From NCBI GenBank assembly GCA_033182465.1, contig CP137324.1:744001-808000 (forward strand): 64,000 nt of DNA, read 5' to 3'. The position numbers were made by a program, and so were the translations under genes. The DNA is from Sanghuangporus weigelae. Its lineage: Eukaryota > Basidiomycota > Agaricomycetes > Hymenochaetales > Hymenochaetaceae. This document shows, piece by piece, positions 1-9,757 of the stretch; the first letter of the stretch is position 1; each line of letters starts with the position of its first letter. Below the pieces are notes generated by a model. It had not been told where the DNA came from. It saw only the letters and a list, made by a program, of their open reading frames with translations, and did no database searches.

Positions 1-247
1 AAGACATTGATGTCAAGCAATCTGAATCAGAACAGCTGGTCATCGGATTCCTCAATTATGTTGCGTACAACAGACGGTCTGGAGGTAAATCCAAAGAAAG
101 ACACTAGCAAAAAATTTCAGTCAGGACAAATACGTCTATTCCGGCCCTGATGCTCAAAAACCCAGTTTTCGAATTGGGAACAAGTTCTATACCTGTCAGC
201 CAATTGCTGAGGTTAGAGAACTTGCATTCAACGGTCGTCGACAGTGA
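1..247 (+). CDS. 3' end of an unrecognised protein gene (partial)
   Basis: Only the last exon or two of this gene lie in the window. From about base 126 an open frame reads DKYVYSGPDAQKPSFRIGNK and about 20 more residues, ending at a TGA at 245-247. A short intron ending at the AG at 119-120 or 124-125 probably separates it from an upstream coding stretch. Two joins are possible: a 41-base intron from 85, or a 44-base intron from 77 that keeps a frame containing QLVIGFLNYVAYNRR. I cannot choose between them. I do not recognise the family. The stop is only 17 bases from the COQ9 stop on the other strand, so the 3' untranslated regions must overlap. Confidence 0.4.
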
Positions 248-264
248 ACTTACAATATATTAAA

Positions 265-1054
265 TCAGTTGAGTCCAAGACTACGATATATCCCCGCCCA
301 GCTCCTCATCACGTATTGCCCAAACTCTGCCGTGTCAGAGACGGCGGACTCCACATTCTGAGAAGTCTCGAGGAGATCGTCAAGAAATCCGTCTGCGGTG
401 ATTGGGGAACTGAGTTGGTGCAATTCTGTAGGAGAACATCAGGAAATTGAGAACTCGAGCTACTAAGCTGCACGAACCTGCAGCGGTATATGCGGCAGAT
501 AGCGCTGCCCGCTTTGCATACCAAGCATTCTTGCCAAAAGAGCAGATTAGAACGCGAAGCGTGCAAGTAAAGACGAGCATACCGCAACGCTTTTGTCTCC
601 GGACAGGTAGCAAGTCTGGTCGGCAATAGATGCAGCGTGCTGAATTGCATGCCTTACGTCAAGGGGCAAGATAGTAGACGAAGTCATCATCATAGCGAAC
701 GCCTCAAGACTTGCACTTTCAACAACACCATCCCGCAGACTCCCAACTTGATCAACACACCTCAGGAAGATATTGAAGGACCGGCTCGTTCCAGTGAAGT
801 CTGTGCTTCAATAAGCCACTGATACTCCTATCCTGACTCTGCTCCATGTTCTTCCTCCCCTCCGCAAGCCATGCGTTCAGAAGCGTGCGACGCGCCTCTT
901 CGCCTTCGCCAAAAAGCGCGTCGATGGCGGTGTCTGAAAGCGGTTTCTCGGGAGGGTTTGGAAGGGAAAGCGCAGCCAAGGAGAGCGCCTGACGCGTGAA
1001 TCCGTGCGATCTTATCAACGGGAACGCGCATTTCAAAAGTTGCTGGGAGCTCAT
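265..1054 (-). CDS. COQ9: COQ9 ubiquinone biosynthesis protein
   Basis: COQ9 is a mitochondrial lipid-binding protein of the coenzyme Q synthome that supports COQ7 hydroxylation. Four exons (1054-761, 702-583, 529-478, 425-265) join in frame to 208 residues. Recognisable blocks are LLKCAFPLIRSHGFTRQAL near the N-terminus, EPLSDTAIDALFGEGEEARRT-like text (here EKPLSDTAIDALFGEGEEAR), LHWNEPVLQYLPEAFAMM, a YLSGDKSVANAWYAKR block and the C-terminal LHQLSSPITADGFLDDLLET. These match the family in order. The ATG chosen (1054) precedes the conserved region directly. An open, arginine- and serine-rich stretch upstream (RHRLTVFSKSPLN) looks like a mitochondrial presequence but has no ATG, so the true N-terminus may start in an upstream exon. 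It shares a 174-base divergent promoter with HCR1. Confidence 0.93.
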
Positions 1055-1228
1055 GTTCAAGGGTGACTTTGAGAAGACTGTGAGACGATGCCGTGACGTG
1101 ACGACATTGACTTCCAAACTGAGAAAATACCAATTAATTCAGTTCACTTCACCTTACCTGGGTGTATGCTCGTTGCTTGCCGTCGTCAAGTCCTGGCTTT
1201 ATAACATACCTGAGTTCAACGCGCAATA
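1055..1228. promoter_or_regulatory. Shared divergent promoter of COQ9 and HCR1
   Basis: The two ATGs are 174 bases apart on opposite strands, so both genes must be driven from this short region. On the minus strand it also contains a plausible 5'-UTR intron of COQ9: a GTAAGG-type or GTATGT donor and a TTTTCTCAG acceptor near 1121. Confidence 0.6.
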
Positions 1229-2304
1229 ATGTCTGACTGGGGTGCGAATGCTCTTTTACAACCTTTGTGGAAACGAATCTGCTTTTACGAATAAAAAAAT
1301 TTGCAGACGCCTCCGACGGTGACACTAACGCTGCGCCCTCTGCCCCGAGCAAAGCTGTTTCCGCCGTAAAACCATCTGTAAAGAAGACAAAATGGGAGGG
1401 CGAAGATGAGGACGATAACGATGTCGCTGTGCGTCGCTTCCACTCTACGCGAAATCACACCTATCACTAACCCCTGCGCATACATCCAACCAACCCACTT
1501 GCTACCAAAAAAAAAGTCGGACTGGGAAGAATCTGAAGAATCCGAAGAAGAGAAACCCAAAAGTGCTGCTGCTGCGCCTCCTCCGCCGGCGAAAAAGAAA
1601 GGCTCGATCAAGCAGAAGATCGCGGAGAAGGAGGCTCAAAAGGCTGCGCGGGCAGCGGTAGAGGAGGAAGATGATGTGTACGATGAGGACGGTGTGCTCG
1701 ATCCCCGAGAGAAGGCGCGGCGGGATCGGGAGAGGCAGTTACAATCGGACTTGAGCAATGCTGCGGATCTGTTAGGTGCTGCTGCCTTGGGAGGTGCGGA
1801 TTATCATTCTCGACTCTTTCTTACTTTTCCACGAATTCGTGAAATTTTATTCGTAGGCACCTCCGACAAGGAGCTCGACAAACTGATCTCCTTCGACCCG
1901 CGTACGAAAGAGGACTTCCAGGCGTTCTCGAAGCGGATCGTCGACTACATCATCAAGCGACACCAGAACAAGCCTTTATACGCCTCGTTCGTCGAGCACC
2001 ACGTGCGCGAGCTCGCGCTGCCGCTGAAGGACGTCGAGGTGCGCAAGGCCGCGAGCGCGCTGACGACGCTGGCGAATGAGAAGCAGAAGGAGCAGCGGGA
2101 CAAGGCCGGGGGGAAGAAGAAGACGAAGGCGGCTGCGAAGCCGGTGCTTGGGTCGACGAAAGCTCTTGGCAAGTGCGTTTCAACTCTTGCTCTTATATTC
2201 GTTTCTGGGATGACTTTGTTGACTTGAGTGCTTGAAGGCTTGATACCAATGCGTACGACGAGGTGCTGGACGACTTTGGGAACGATCCGAACGATTTCAT
2301 GTAG
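1229..2304 (+). CDS. HCR1: Translation initiation factor eIF3 subunit J (HCR1)
   Basis: eIF3j sits at the 40S decoding site, helps eIF3 assemble and takes part in ribosome recycling. Five exons (1229-1241, 1307-1428, 1517-1793, 1857-2172, 2238-2304) give 264 residues. The first exon codes only MSDW and joins across a 65-base intron to give MSDWDASDGD, the usual family start. Then follow an acidic WEESEESEEE stretch, the core REKARRDRERQLQSDLSNAA with DLLG, the helical TSDKELDKLISFDPRTKEDF region, a lysine-rich KKKTKAAAK tail and a conserved acidic C-terminus LDTNAYDEVLDDFGNDPNDFM. The match is close along the whole length. The 3' end converges on PWP1, 177 bases between stops. Confidence 0.95.
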
Positions 2305-2481
2305 TTCTCCACGCTTCGTACTATCGCTGTGAATTTTATAAACATTTGTGATATCTAACCTACTCCGAGTCAGCTACATCTGTTGAGAAAACAAGAGCAA
2401 CAGCAAGAAAATGTCGTAAAATCAAATGAAGAGAATCTACAAAGATCAATCTACATCTTCAATACATCTTCCCCTTACTTT

Positions 2482-4645
2482 TTACTCGTCCTCGTCGCCG
2501 CTATCCCTTTCATCGTCGCTAACAACGCCAATGACACCGCCGCCCTCCTTCTGTCGTACTTCTCGCCCAGCCTCTTTGAGTTTTTGAGCGAACGCCTTGC
2601 GCACGCCTGTGTTTGCGCCGACGTCCCAGATCTGGAGCTTGGCTTTTGAGCCGGCCGCGGCGACTGTGAGGGGGTCGTCTGGCGAGAATGAAGCTGAGAA
2701 GACTTTGCCCTACGTCCCGACGGAACATAGAAAATTTTTAGTAGGATCGTTAGAAGTGTATTGTATTAATGACGAGTAAAAATGAGAACTTGTACTTACA
2801 ACGCCCAGATCCCTCGACGTGACGAGGCTGACTTCCTTCTTCCCGTTATTCTTATTGTTCACGTTCCAGATTTTGACCATTTTGTCTGTGCCGCCTGTCA
2901 CGAGGCACCCGCGGATGTGCGGGTTGACGTCGAGCGCGGAGGCGGCGCCGTCGTGCGCTGCGAGCATGAATCGGGAGGGAGAGGGTTGGTTGAGGTTGGA
3001 TGAGAGAGCGCGCGCGTCGAAGTTGAGGATTATGCCGTTTTCTAGCGAGACCTGTATGCGTTTATACAAATGTATATAAAAGTCAAACTTCCAATGGAGG
3101 GAAAGAGAAAGGCAGGAGATGAATAAGACTCACGTAGAACCCTGTGCTTTCCCAAGGATCCCATCGGACAGCTTCGACATCTGCGCCGACGACGGCTCCG
3201 ACGCCTGCGGTTGGGGAGCGCGAGTCGAACGTTCGGACTGTGCGGTCGTAGCTCCCCGTTAACAACACGGTCGGCTCTTTCTCGTTCCACTGTACAGCTT
3301 GCACTTTATCCTTGTGTAGGTCGAAGCTCCTAATCGCTCCTCCTCCTCCTCCTCCTCCTCCTCCTCCCTCTCCATCCCCATCCCCAACTCCAACGGGATC
3401 CCTGGACAAATCCCACAGCTTCACCGTCCGATCCGCACTCGCGCTCGCAAGCAAGTTCCTATGCGCGCGGTTCCACGAGAGCGCCAGCACCGCGTCGACA
3501 TGGTGCGCGGGATTCGCAGCGCGGTGTTTCTGCTTCCTGCGCTTCTTCTTCCCCGTGCCGAGCGGCGTGGGGACGTGCGCGGCTGAGACGTCCGGCCGGC
3601 CGAGGATGGTGTGCGGGTAGAGCGCGTCGACGACGTCGAGCGACCAGATCTCGATCTCGGGCTCGAACGTGCCCACTGCGATGTAGTTCCCGAATTCTGA
3701 TTTTTTCGGTGGGGAGTCGCTGTCGCTGTCTATTGCCATGTCGGATTCTCTTTTTCTGCTTGATATGTTGTTGTTGTTATTGTTGTTGTTGTTGTTGTTT
3801 GTGAGGGATGAGGAAGAGGAGGAGGAAGGAGGACAAGGGGGGAAGTCGAGCCATTCGAGACAGAGGGGGAAGGCGGGGAGCATGATGTCGTGGTGCACGA
3901 AGAGGTTCTCTTGCGACTCGTCGTAAACGTATATTTCGAGCAGCGAGATCTCGTCTTCCGTCTTTGCTGTTACGAGCATGTTATCCGAGGGAAGGACCTC
4001 GAGCTCTTTTCTCTCGAGCTCTTCTTCGTCCTGCAGATTTATGATATGAGGATTGAGTATGCCATAAAGCAGATTGGGTGCCCACCTCTTTTAATGTGAT
4101 GTATGGATCCTCGTCATTATCCTTGTAGTATGTCAGTCCTTTGATATTGCTGAACGGGCCCGCAGCGATGGACTTGGACGCCTTGTCGTAATCGTCCAGA
4201 TTATACTTTGCCAGTTCGTCCTCGTCGTTTTTAGGTTGAGCACCAGCACCGGGGCTGTCGTCCATCTCGACGTCCTCTTCACTGCGTCGGCAAGTCAATC
4301 TTCTTCCATTTTGGCACATACTATGAGAACGACGCACTCAACCCACTCGTCTTCGTTCTCCTTATCCTCATCGACATCTACATCTTCATCGCCGTCATCC
4401 TCTTCGGCACCACGACCCATCTCCTTTGCAGCCTCTTGCGCCCTCTCCAGCTCCACCCTCGCATCCTCGATCTCAATACGCGCGAGGGCACTGACGCGCT
4501 CGAGCTCCCGCTCGTCGAGGTTGTATTTTGTGGGACGCTGGGCGGCTATACCGCGTTTTACCCTGGTTTGTCCTTTCTGTTAGACGTGAATGTTCTCGTG
4601 TGAGCATAAGACGCACCAGGAGACGGAAGATATGAGGCTACTCAT
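2482..4645 (-). CDS. PWP1: PWP1 WD40 ribosome-biogenesis protein
   Basis: PWP1 is a nucleolar WD40 protein needed for 60S maturation and rDNA transcription. The start MSSLISSVSWVKRGIAAQ is the family N-terminus, split by an intron within the Trp codon. An acidic linker (EEDDGDEDVDVDEDKENEDE) follows, then VTAKTEDEISLLEIYVYDES and several WD repeats (SASADRTVKLWDLSRD, LTGSYDRTVRTFDSRS, GTDKMVKIWNVNNKNN, GSKAKLQIWDVGANTG). The tail is acidic and ends SDDERDSGDEDE. Two low-complexity inserts lie between blades: a serine run followed by about twelve asparagines (near 3770-3810) and a run of about eleven glycines (near 3342-3366). Length is about 600 residues, somewhat more than yeast PWP1, mostly from these inserts. 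Confidence 0.95.
3342..3366 (-). repeat. Triplet repeat coding poly-glycine in PWP1
   Basis: The plus strand shows (CTC)n/(TCC)n, which reads as a glycine run on the coding strand between two WD repeats of PWP1. It is a trinucleotide tract, so it is likely to vary in length between strains. Confidence 0.9.
3768..3800 (-). repeat. Triplet repeat coding poly-asparagine in PWP1
   Basis: A (TTG)n tract with one TTA reads as about twelve asparagines on the coding strand, directly after a serine run. It is in frame and interrupts a loop of the WD40 domain. Confidence 0.9.
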
Positions 4646-4786
4646 GGCAACTCCTTAGTTGCTGGAGTGCTGAGGGAAAGTTTTAACACCCGGTTTGGGA
4701 ATCGCCGATCGGTAATCGGCGCGTCGATCATTGATCAACCATCATCACCGAGTAAGTAAGATAAAGTGTTAAGTATTATAACATAT

Positions 4787-5757
4787 ATGTCTTTCAGCTC
4801 GAATCCACCAGAAGTGAAGGAACTTCATGTTAAAGAGGCATCCGCTTCATCTTCATCTTCGGCGACGAGCTCGCCACGAGTCAAGCCCGCTCCGTCGAAG
4901 GTTGCGATACCTGTTCCGTTTGACTATGCGCCGAGTGATGATGGGACGGACGAGAATTTGCTCATTCTCTTGCATGGTCTGGGTGAGTAGCTACTATGGC
5001 CGAGGCTGGTTTATTCACTGTGTTCGCTCAGGCGATACCCATGTACCCTTCGGCAAGCTTGGTAGACAGCTTCATCTTCCGCAGACTGCAACGCTTGCCT
5101 TGCGTGCTCCTCAACAGTATGTCTCTCGTCCCAGACTCTGTCCCATATCTAACCTAGCGAGGCCACAGGATCCCGTATCTAGAAGAAGGCGCGTACCAAT
5201 GGTATCCCTCGTTCGACGACCTCGGCGAGACGATCGTGCACCCAAACCCAGAAGCGGGCGTCTCCCTGCTACGCAGTGTGATCTCACACCTCACCTCCGC
5301 CTGCTCCTGGAAGACGCAGCAGATCCATCTGTTCGGATTCGCACAGGGCGGGTCGGTCGCGCTCGAGACGTGCATAGCGATCTGGAAGTCGCGCCCCCGT
5401 CTATTGCCGGGAGGGACGCAGTCCGATGAAGAGGCAGAGGCGAACGCGACGCTGGGAAGTGTGATTAGCATCGGCGGGCCTTTACTCCTGCATCATGCGA
5501 TCTCAACGCCGTGTGCGACGCCTTTGCTATTCTTACACCGTGCGCCTCCCAGCGCACTTGCGCTAGACGGGTCGGGTACGCAGCTCGCAGCGCTGCGGAA
5601 GCTGTTTGGGAAGTTCCGCGAGGTGAAGCTGGGAAGCGGGGAGAGCATGCCTGCGAGTCGGGAGGAGTGGCAGCCTGTGATGGAGTTCTGGAGCGAGAGG
5701 CTTGTGAGGAGGGTGCAGGACGGAGGGCTGTATGAAGTGTTGACTGGGAACGCATAA
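4787..5757 (+). CDS. Phospholipase/carboxylesterase-family protein lacking the catalytic serine
   Basis: Three exons (4787-4982, 5032-5116, 5169-5757) give 289 residues with an alpha/beta-hydrolase layout like acyl-protein thioesterases: LLILLHGLGDTHVPFGKLG (oxyanion loop), LALRAP, YQWYPSFDD, then the nucleophile-elbow region HLFGFAQGGSVALE. The family motif is G-x-S-x-G. Here the position of the serine is alanine (GFAQGG), and the late Asp and His of the triad are also not evident (PLLFLHRAPPSALALDG). The fold is clear but hydrolysis is unlikely, so this is a candidate pseudoenzyme. The N-terminal 40 residues are serine-rich. The start is the only ATG before the conserved region. A 3' splice site (TTTCAG) lies just after it, so an upstream exon cannot be excluded. 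Confidence 0.85.
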
Positions 5758-6558
5758 TTTATTTATCTATTATTTTATTGTATTGTATGCTGTGATGCAT
5801 TGCATTGAGCGTGGTCGCTGTATGCTGTGATGATATACCCGTGTCGTGGTCGTCGTCGCTGTGTGCGGTGACAGTTGTGCGTGTCGGCTGTATCTGCTGC
5901 AGGGACCGCAGAGTAGCTCTGTAGCTTTAGCCCGCCCCGCCTGTGCCTTGAAGTCACTCCCCCACGGCGCCATTGACTCCCTCTTAACGCCTATTCCTGC
6001 GATAACGACGAAAGTGATATCTTGCTAACCGAGACCGTTCTCATCCTGGCTCTCTTTCCTATTCAGAATCAGAATCCGGAGCCGACCTCTGCAACAACTG
6101 CAACAACAACTCCTGCGAATACATCTACATCTGCGCCTCGCCGCCACCCGCTCGTCCGTCTAGCCGCAGTCGCTTTCCGCGGCACGCGCCCACGAGCGAC
6201 CAGCTTCGCGTGCCCTGCTGCGCCAGACGCAGTCGCTGCAGTCGTATTCAGTAATCAACAGGAATTCCTCCAAGACAGAGACACCCGTTATTCAGAAGAC
6301 ATACAGAGGGACAGGGAGACGAATAACAACCGACATCGCCGTCGCTTTTCCCAGCAGATATCTTCTTCGCGTCGACGAGCACCGCAGGAGAGTCAGAATC
6401 AGAAGAACGCTGAGCTCGCGCCTAGCGTCGTTCTTCCCACTTCTACTTCTGCTCAGACACATCCTCATTCGACATCTCATCCTCATTTTACCGACGACAA
6501 CACACACACAACAACGACTACGAACGCCGCACCCGTACCCACTTCGACGGAAAAAACG
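5758..6558 (+). other. Region between hydrolase and RhoGAP; long open 5' leader
   Basis: No separate gene is supported here. From about 6024 the frame of the RhoGAP stays open for about 178 codons upstream of its first ATG, coding a T/S/R-rich low-complexity text with no ATG. It may be 5' UTR or part of an exon whose start codon lies further upstream. Confidence 0.5.
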
Positions 6559-8881
6559 ATGCTACACGCCACGCGCGCAGCCGCGCACCACCCCGCGGAC
6601 ACCGACACCGACACCGAGCTCCCGCGACACGATCGAGAACGAGAGCAGAGTGACAGCCCTTCGCCCCCGCCGCCGACCAAGGCGAGCCTCAAGGCGTGGT
6701 GGAACCAGTTCAAGTTCATGCAGCGGATGAAGGTGGGCGCTGCTGGTGGGGATCAGGCGAAGGCGCTTCCGCCGGGGTATGGTTATGGGCTTGCTAAAGG
6801 TGCGCACTGCGTTTCTGTGTGTGATGGTGGTGTGCGAGTTGTTCTGTCTGTCGTTCTTGTTTTCCATGTTTCGGTTTCTCCTCCATCTCTCCATCTGCTC
6901 GTCGTCTTACTCTGTCTCATTATATTTACTTCGTTTTGGCTTTGCTCTCAATGAGATGCGAGACTGACTGTAATCTTGCTGGGTGTTAGATGACGGTCCG
7001 CACCCTGTCTTCGGTGCACCTCTGAACGAGAGTCTCAAATACGCAGCCGTCCAAATTTCCACGGCAAACTCAAATGGCGAGTTGTATGTCTGGGGCGACA
7101 TACCCGTCGTCGTCGCAAAGTGGTGAGTGGGTCCTCACATATTCAAATCAAATTCATTCAGCTGAGTACGGAATGGCATGGCATGGAATTGACGACGTGG
7201 ACACTCTGGATGCTGCAGTGGACTGTATCTCAAAGAGAATGGTGCGTCCGTGTCGTTCACTCATGTACAAGGGCTTGAGATCTCATCATGATGCTCGTTG
7301 CCTGCAGCGACGGAGGTTGAGGGTACGTTCCGAGTGAGCGGGTCCAACAAACGCATGCGCGACCTGCAAGCAATCTTTGAAACGCCACCCAAGGTGCGTT
7401 CCTCATCGTTATCTCTTGGCTCCCGAGCTATGAACTGAAACTTTTTTTGCCTTTGCCTTTTCTCCGTCTTATTGTCGACGCGGCGTTTTTTTTAATAGTA
7501 TGGAAAGAACCTGGATTGGAAAAAGGAGAACTACACGCCTCATGATGTCGCCAGCGTGTTCCGACGATATCTCACGCAGATGCCTGAACCTGTGATACCG
7601 CATAATTTGTACAGCAAGGTGTGTAACTTTGTTTTGTTCGTATTTGGAGATTCCTTTGACGGATGATCTGTTGCTTGTAGTTCCGAGAACCTCTAGGTAC
7701 GATCTATATCTAGCACAGCTGAGTTTAATGCTGAGTTTATTCCGATAACTAGCAAAGAAGATGTCGACGGACGATGTGATCAAAATTTATAAACAGCTCA
7801 TACGAGGCATGCCACCACAGAACCAGTATTTGTTACTGTATGTGCTTGACCTGTTATCGGTGTTCGCCCGCAAGGCGGACAAGAACCTTATGACTGCTAC
7901 CAGTACGTATCCTGCGATTCCTGTCAAAAACACATCCCAATGACTGTCTTTGTGCATGTGCAATAAGACCTTGCTGTGATCTTCCGACCGGGGCTGATAA
8001 ACCACCCTCAGCACGAGCTCTCGCCGAAAGAACACAACCTCAGCCAGGAGGTGCTCGAGTTCCTCATCGAGCATCAGGATTGGTTCATGCTTGACGTACC
8101 GCCTCCACCGCCTCGGTCGCATTCGTATCAGACTAATCCTGGATCGCAGAACGCGCTGCCTTCGATACCTGACGAAGACCGGGAGCGGGAGAGGGAAAGA
8201 CAGAGGAGCGGATCGCCCCATCCGACGATGGTGTCGATTGCGTCCGGTTGGCGGCTTGTTGAAAAGCCTGCTGATGGTGGTGACTATTCTACCTCTGGAA
8301 CTGGTGCTGGGGCAGGGCAGACAGGGCCGGGTAGTACACCGAAGCGAGGGAGTAGGAGCGGAGGGGGTAGGAGACGTTCGTCCAGCGCTGCGTCCTCGGG
8401 TGAACATGCCGTTGGCGGAGGCGGTTCGACGCACGTACGGCTTGCGAGTGCGGACGCTCCGCTGCTCACTTCGTCTTCTCATCATACTGGTGCTGGTGCG
8501 GGCTCGGGAACGGTGGGAGGTGGTGTTGTTACTGTGGCGAGGAGCCGGACGCTGCCTCCGCGGACGGAACGGAGTCGGAAGGATAAGGACCTTACAAGGG
8601 ATGGGACGATGAAGGAGAGGGAGCGGGAGCGGGAGCAGCGGCATCGGGAGGTGCGCGATCGTGATCGTGATCGCGAAAGGGATGCGGGCAACGCACCGCC
8701 GACGTCGGCGGGTGCTACGGCGGCTTCGAGGAACGTGCTGAAGAAGCAGAAGCGGGCGAGCATGCAGAACCAGAGTCAGAGGGTGCTGGGGGGCCAGCAG
8801 CCGCTTGTGACGGTCCCGTTTGCGGGGAGCGTGCAGAAGCATAGTAATCCTACCTCCGGAACGGGTGGCGGGACGTCGTAG
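6559..8881 (+). CDS. RhoGAP-domain protein (Sac7/Bag7-like Rho GTPase-activating protein)
   Basis: RhoGAP domains speed GTP hydrolysis by Rho/Cdc42 GTPases; the Sac7-like subgroup acts on Rho1 in wall integrity and actin polarity. Eight exons (6559-6799, 6990-7122, 7219-7241, 7308-7393, 7499-7618, 7681-7696, 7753-7902, 7968-8881) close in frame at 560 residues. The GAP domain starts at VWGDIPVVVAKCGLYLKENA and contains the arginine-finger segment EGTFRVSGSNKRMRDLQ, then DVASVFRRYLTQMPEPVIP, PPQNQYLLLYVLDLL and NLMTATNLAVIFRPGLI. The last third is a disordered S/G/R-rich tail. Two exons are only 23 and 16 bases long, yet both are needed to keep the domain intact. The first ATG in the frame is used as start. 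Confidence 0.93.
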
Positions 8882-9757
8882 TCCTTGCCTTTCACCGCCC
8901 TGAATGTCTGCCCACCGTTTTCCTCATTTCATCGTCCATTTTTCTTACTCCTGTTCTTCTTTCTCTGACATACGCACATTACGCTCCCGGTCCTACTTAT
9001 CATACTATATACCATACCCAATTCTCTGCTGTTCAGGCTCACGTTTCTGGTTTCTCGTTCCGCTTCCCCCTTCTTGCTGTTGAACATTACTTGTTTGTTA
9101 ATCGTATGCATGATCTTACTGTGTTCTATAGGTCTACTTTAACTGATGATCACTTCAACCATCGCCGTCGCCGTCGCCGCACGTCTTTCAATCCTGACCT
9201 CGGTTATTTGGCACCCGCACCCGCTATCCGCAACATTCATGATGTTTCCGGACGTTATGCCTCTCACGCCTTCATGCATGTCTTCTTTCCCATTTCCTAG
9301 TCCTTTCCGTTAGTGATATTTGTAGTATTCTTCACCCCAGGTCCCTATTTTCTGTCCTTCCTTTATCTCTGTTTATCGTGCCTTTTCTTGCGTGTGTGTG
9401 CGCGCGCCTCTGTGTTTTGTGTAGTTGCTTCGTGGATGTTGATTAATGTTAATGTTACGAACTGACGGAATACTTACCTATTCTCTTTGTCGGGCGGTAT
9501 CAGGCCTTTCCGATAGTATCTTATGGAGTTGATAGTCGTACTTGGTAGGATACCGATATTCTGTTTTATGTGTTATGTCTTGATCCATGTTGATTTTTCG
9601 GGAATTTCGAGTGGAGTGATGTTTGATATTGATGTGGAATAAATAAATAAATATGGCATCGCCTCCTTGGCCCCTGTGGTTGAACTTGAACTGTCCTCTC
9701 ACGACGACGACTGACGAACGAAACGACCCGACTCTGTTGTTGACTGTACTCGCCGTG
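8882..9757. other. Intergenic: RhoGAP 3' region and GH17 upstream region
   Basis: This stretch is T/C-rich with no open frame that looks coding on either strand. It presumably holds the RhoGAP 3' UTR and the GH17 promoter. Confidence 0.6.

Noticed and set aside
7787-8842. 351-codon open frame on the minus strand opposite the RhoGAP tail
   Set aside because: It is an Arg/Pro-rich antisense shadow of the GC-rich disordered tail and spans two exons and an intron of a well-supported gene.
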